Origin: Acidimicrobiia bacterium
Lineage (GTDB): Bacteria > Actinomycetota > Acidimicrobiia > Acidimicrobiales > Ilumatobacteraceae
Length of the DNA stretch: 8,467 nucleotides
Direction of reading: 5' to 3'
NCBI GenBank assembly: GCA_010030605.1
Contig: RHCK01000057.1
Span: forward strand, 1-8,467
A model generated the notes under the pieces. The model worked only from the letters and a program-made list of their open reading frames with translations. It did no database searches and had not been told where the DNA came from. This document shows, one piece after another, positions 5,748-8,467 of the stretch. Each line of letters opens with the position of its first letter. The first letter of the stretch is position 1. A program made the translations under genes and the position numbers.

Positions 5748-8467
5748 ATGCCCAAGCGCACCGATCTCTCGTCGATCCTCATCATCGGTTCGGGACCCAT
5801 CGTCATCGGACAGGCCTGCGAGTTCGACTACTCCGGAACGCAAGCGTGTCGTGTGCTGAAAGAGGAGGGCTATCGCGTCATCCTGGCCAACTCCAATCCG
5901 GCCACCATCATGACCGACCCCGATTTCGCCGACCGCACCTACATCGAACCCCTCACGTGGGAAGTGGTCGCACGCATCATCGAACGCGAGAAACCCGATG
6001 CCGTGTTGCCCACGCTCGGCGGTCAAACCGGTTTGAACACCGCGATGGCTCTCTTCGAACGTGGATTGGTTGGCGTTCCGGGTACTCCGGAGCTCATCGG
6101 CGCGAACGCCGAGGCGATCGCCACCGCGGAAGATCGCGACAAGTTCAAGCAAGCGATGTTGGAGATCGGTCTCTCGGTTCCGCCGAGCGGCATCGCGCAC
6201 TCCATGGACGAGGCCCGCAAGGTGATCGAGACCATCGGTCTTCCCGCCATCATCCGACCCGCGTACATCCTGGGCGGTCGGGGCACCGGCATCGCGTCCA
6301 CTCCCGAACAGTTCGAGACGTTGGCGGCCAACGGATTGGCGGCCAGTCCCATCAACGAGATCCTCATCGAAAAGAGCATCGCGGGCTGGAAGGAATACGA
6401 ACTCGAAGTCATGCGCGATCGCGCCGACAACTGCGTGATCATTTGCTCCATCGAGAACTTCGATCCGATGGGAGTTCACACCGGAGACTCCATCACGGTG
6501 GCACCGGCGCAAACCTTGAGTGACGTCGAATACCAGCGGATGCGCGACGCGGCCTTCGCGTGCATCCGACGGGTGGGTGTCGAGACCGGTGGATCGAACG
6601 TTCAATTCGCCGTGAATCCGTCGACCGGCGATCAAGTCGTCATCGAGATGAACCCCCGCGTCTCGCGCAGTAGCGCGTTGGCATCGAAGGCCACCGGCTT
6701 TCCGATCGCCAAGATCGCCGCCAAGTTGGCGGTGGGATACACACTCGACGAGATCCCCAATGACATCACCCGGGCCACGCCGGCCAGTTTCGAGCCGACC
6801 ATCGATTACGTGGTCACCAAGATTCCGCGTTGGGCGTTCGAAAAGCTGCCCGGAACGAGCGGAGTGCTCGGCACGCAAATGCAGAGCGTTGGCGAAGTGA
6901 TGTCGATCGGTCGAACCTTCCCCGAGAGTCTGCAAAAGGCCTTGCGCTCGTTGGAGCAGGGTCGATTGGGTCTCGGCTGCGACCCAGCCGAACAACAACT
7001 GGCCTCGATCTCGGATGACCAGTTGTTGGCCATGGTCGCGGTCCCGACGCCGGAACGAATCTTCCAAATTGGCGAACTGTTGCGTCGCGGCGTGTCGATC
7101 GATCGTGTTCACGAGGCGTGCCGAGTCGATCCGTGGTTCCTCGACCAGATGTCGATCATCGTCGAGGAGCGCGCGGCCGTCGCCGACGCCGGCTTCGAGA
7201 CCGTGATGGTGAATTGCAACCCCGAGACGGTGTCCACCGACTACGACACCAGCGATCGCCTCTACTTCGAGCCGCTCACGAAAGAGGACGTGCTCAACGT
7301 CATCGCCGCCGAGACCGCCGCCGCCGGTGGTCGCGCACCCAAGGTGATCGTGTCGCTCGGAGGTCAGACTCCGTTGAAGTTGTCGGGTCAGATTCCGGTG
7401 GAACTCATCGCCGGAACATCGCCGGCCTCGATCGATCTCGCCGAGGACCGCGAGAAGTGGAACGCGCTGTGCGAATCACTGAACATTCCCCAACCCCCGG
7501 GTGGAACGGCGGTCGATCTGCAACAGGCACTCGAGATCGTCGATCGCGTGGGTTTCCCGGTGTTGGTGCGCCCCAGCTACGTGCTCGGTGGCCGAGCCAT
7601 GCAAATCGTCCACGATCGCGATCACCTCGCGCGGGCCATGGCCGAGTTGTCGGGATTCGGAAGCCTGGGCAAAGAAGGTGGTCTGTCGGCCGAGCGACCG
7701 GTGTTGGTCGATCGGTTCTTGGAGGACGCCACCGAAGTCGACGTCGACGCCATTCGCGATCACACCGGTGAGGTGATCATCGGGGGAGTGATGGAGCACG
7801 TGGAGGAAGCCGGCGTGCATTCCGGGGACTCGGCGTGTGCCATTCCACCCCAGACGTTGCCGTCGTGGGTCGTGGAGGTCATCGAGAGTTACACGGCGGC
7901 CATCGCCACCGCTCTCGACGTTCGTGGTCTCATCAACGTGCAATACGCGGTGGCCGGAACGAACGTGTACGTGATCGAAGCCAACCCGCGCGCCAGTCGA
8001 ACGGTGCCCTTCGTGGCCAAGGCCACCGGTGTTCCGTTGGCCAAGGTGGCCACTCGCGTGATGTTGGGAGCCACGTTGAACGAATTGCGATCCGAGGGAT
8101 TGTTGTCGCGTTCGGTGTTGCTCGATTCGCCGTCGACCGTCGCGGTGAAGGAAGCGGTTCTGCCGTTCAATCGATTCCCCGAAGTGGACACCGCTCTCGG
8201 ACCGGAGATGCGTTCCACCGGCGAGGTGATGGGTATCGACAACAGTTTCGGTAAAGCGTTCTACAAGGCCGAGTTGGCCGCCGGAACGGTGTTGCCATCG
8301 TCGGGCACCGTGTTCTTGTCGTTGGCCGACGGCGACAAGCCCGCCGGCATCGTGGTGGCCAAGCGTTTGCGCGAATTGGGTTTCGGCATCGTGGCCACGC
8401 CCGGCACCGCCGATTACCTCGGTCGCTTCGGACACATGGTCGACGCCGTCGTGGGCAAAGTGAGCGA
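5748..8467 (+). CDS. carB: Carbamoyl phosphate synthetase large subunit, 3' partial, with an internal in-frame gap
   Basis: CarB uses two duplicated ATP-grasp halves to phosphorylate bicarbonate and then carbamate. The ATG lies one base after the carA stop, with GGGAG at 5735-5739. The frame is open to the window edge (906 codons). The first half looks complete: IIGSGPIVIGQACEFDYSG (12-30), TLGGQTGLN (89-97), RPAYILGGRGTG (170-181) and EMNPRVSRSSALASKATGFP (300-319). The text then runs from DPWFLDQMSIIVEER (461-475) straight into DAGFETVMVNCNPETVSTDYD (480-500). About 110 residues are absent relative to E. coli CarB as I recall it: the end of the oligomerisation domain and the GGGPNRIGQGIEFDY segment opening the second half. 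The rest of the second half is normal, with RPSYVLGGRAM (608-618), EHVEEAGVHSGDSAC and EANPRASRTVPF (744-755). The last visible ~50 residues begin the MGS-like allosteric domain. As written, carbamate phosphorylation should fail. Confidence 0.93.
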   Translation, partial: MPKRTDLSSILIIGSGPIVIGQACEFDYSGTQACRVLKEEGYRVILANSNPATIMTDPDFADRTYIEPLTWEVVARIIEREKPDAVLPTLGGQTGLNTAMALFERGLVGVPGTPELIGANAEAIATAEDRDKFKQAMLEIGLSVPPSGIAHSMDEARKVIETIGLPAIIRPAYILGGRGTGIASTPEQFETLAANGLAASPINEILIEKSIAGWKEYELEVMRDRADNCVIICSIENFDPMGVHTGDSITVAPAQTLSDVEYQRMRDAAFACIRRVGVETGGSNVQFAVNPSTGDQVVIEMNPRVSRSSALASKATGFPIAKIAAKLAVGYTLDEIPNDITRATPASFEPTIDYVVTKIPRWAFEKLPGTSGVLGTQMQSVGEVMSIGRTFPESLQKALRSLEQGRLGLGCDPAEQQLASISDDQLLAMVAVPTPERIFQIGELLRRGVSIDRVHEACRVDPWFLDQMSIIVEERAAVADAGFETVMVNCNPETVSTDYDTSDRLYFEPLTKEDVLNVIAAETAAAGGRAPKVIVSLGGQTPLKLSGQIPVELIAGTSPASIDLAEDREKWNALCESLNIPQPPGGTAVDLQQALEIVDRVGFPVLVRPSYVLGGRAMQIVHDRDHLARAMAELSGFGSLGKEGGLSAERPVLVDRFLEDATEVDVDAIRDHTGEVIIGGVMEHVEEAGVHSGDSACAIPPQTLPSWVVEVIESYTAAIATALDVRGLINVQYAVAGTNVYVIEANPRASRTVPFVAKATGVPLAKVATRVMLGATLNELRSEGLLSRSVLLDSPSTVAVKEAVLPFNRFPEVDTALGPEMRSTGEVMGIDNSFGKAFYKAELAAGTVLPSSGTVFLSLADGDKPAGIVVAKRLRELGFGIVATPGTADYLGRFGHMVDAVVGKVS

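Noticed and set aside
5724..7112. Long open frame on the minus strand opposite carB (462 codons)
   Set aside because: It mirrors the GC-rich codon pattern of carB, has a His/Arg/Asp-rich composition with no recognisable domain, and lies wholly opposite conserved carA/carB motifs.
7476..8435. Minus-strand open frame opposite the end of carB (319 codons)
   Set aside because: It has the same shadow composition, and the plus strand carries clear CarB motifs throughout.

Overview
The window is a dense run of plus-strand genes with short or no gaps, GC-rich and rich in GTG/ATG start-stop overlaps. The gene order (DksA/TraR-like, lspA, rluD-type, then pyrR-pyrB-pyrC-carA-carB) and the PyrR leader type point to an actinomycete-like bacterium (Actinomycetota). 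Acidimicrobiia is my best guess, but it is an inference from gene order and protein style, not proven. No stretch without a gene exceeds about 70 bases, and I see no RNA genes, mobile elements or CRISPR.

Positions 1-1990 hold three translationally coupled genes. First is the 3' part of a Cys-less DksA/TraR-like protein with a Lys/Pro/Ala-rich N-terminal tail. Then come signal peptidase II (lspA) and an RluA-family pseudouridine synthase of RluD type. Each junction is an ATGA overlap.

Positions 1991-8467 hold a pyrimidine biosynthesis operon: pyrR (regulator), pyrB (aspartate carbamoyltransferase), pyrC (dihydroorotase), carA and carB (carbamoyl phosphate synthetase small and large subunits). 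carB runs off the right edge. Two control points can be read. Just before pyrR is a PyrR-binding RNA hairpin whose outer stem covers the start of the Shine-Dalgarno sequence, which suggests UMP-dependent translational repression. In the 67-base gap before carA is a palindromic ArgR-type operator overlapping a TATAGT -10 element. This would let carAB be expressed separately and be tuned by arginine, since carbamoyl phosphate feeds both pathways.

The main anomaly is that two pathway genes lack internal blocks. pyrC is split by a frameshift at about 4112-4117 and has lost roughly 110 residues, including two metal-binding His regions. carB lacks a similar-sized block at about 7164-7190, but in frame. 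The missing block covers the end of the oligomerisation domain and the first nucleotide-binding part of the second synthetase half. By my estimate both gaps are about 340 bases. As written, neither protein should work. The cause could be true gene decay or an assembly or sequencing artefact, and the similar sizes favour a shared cause.
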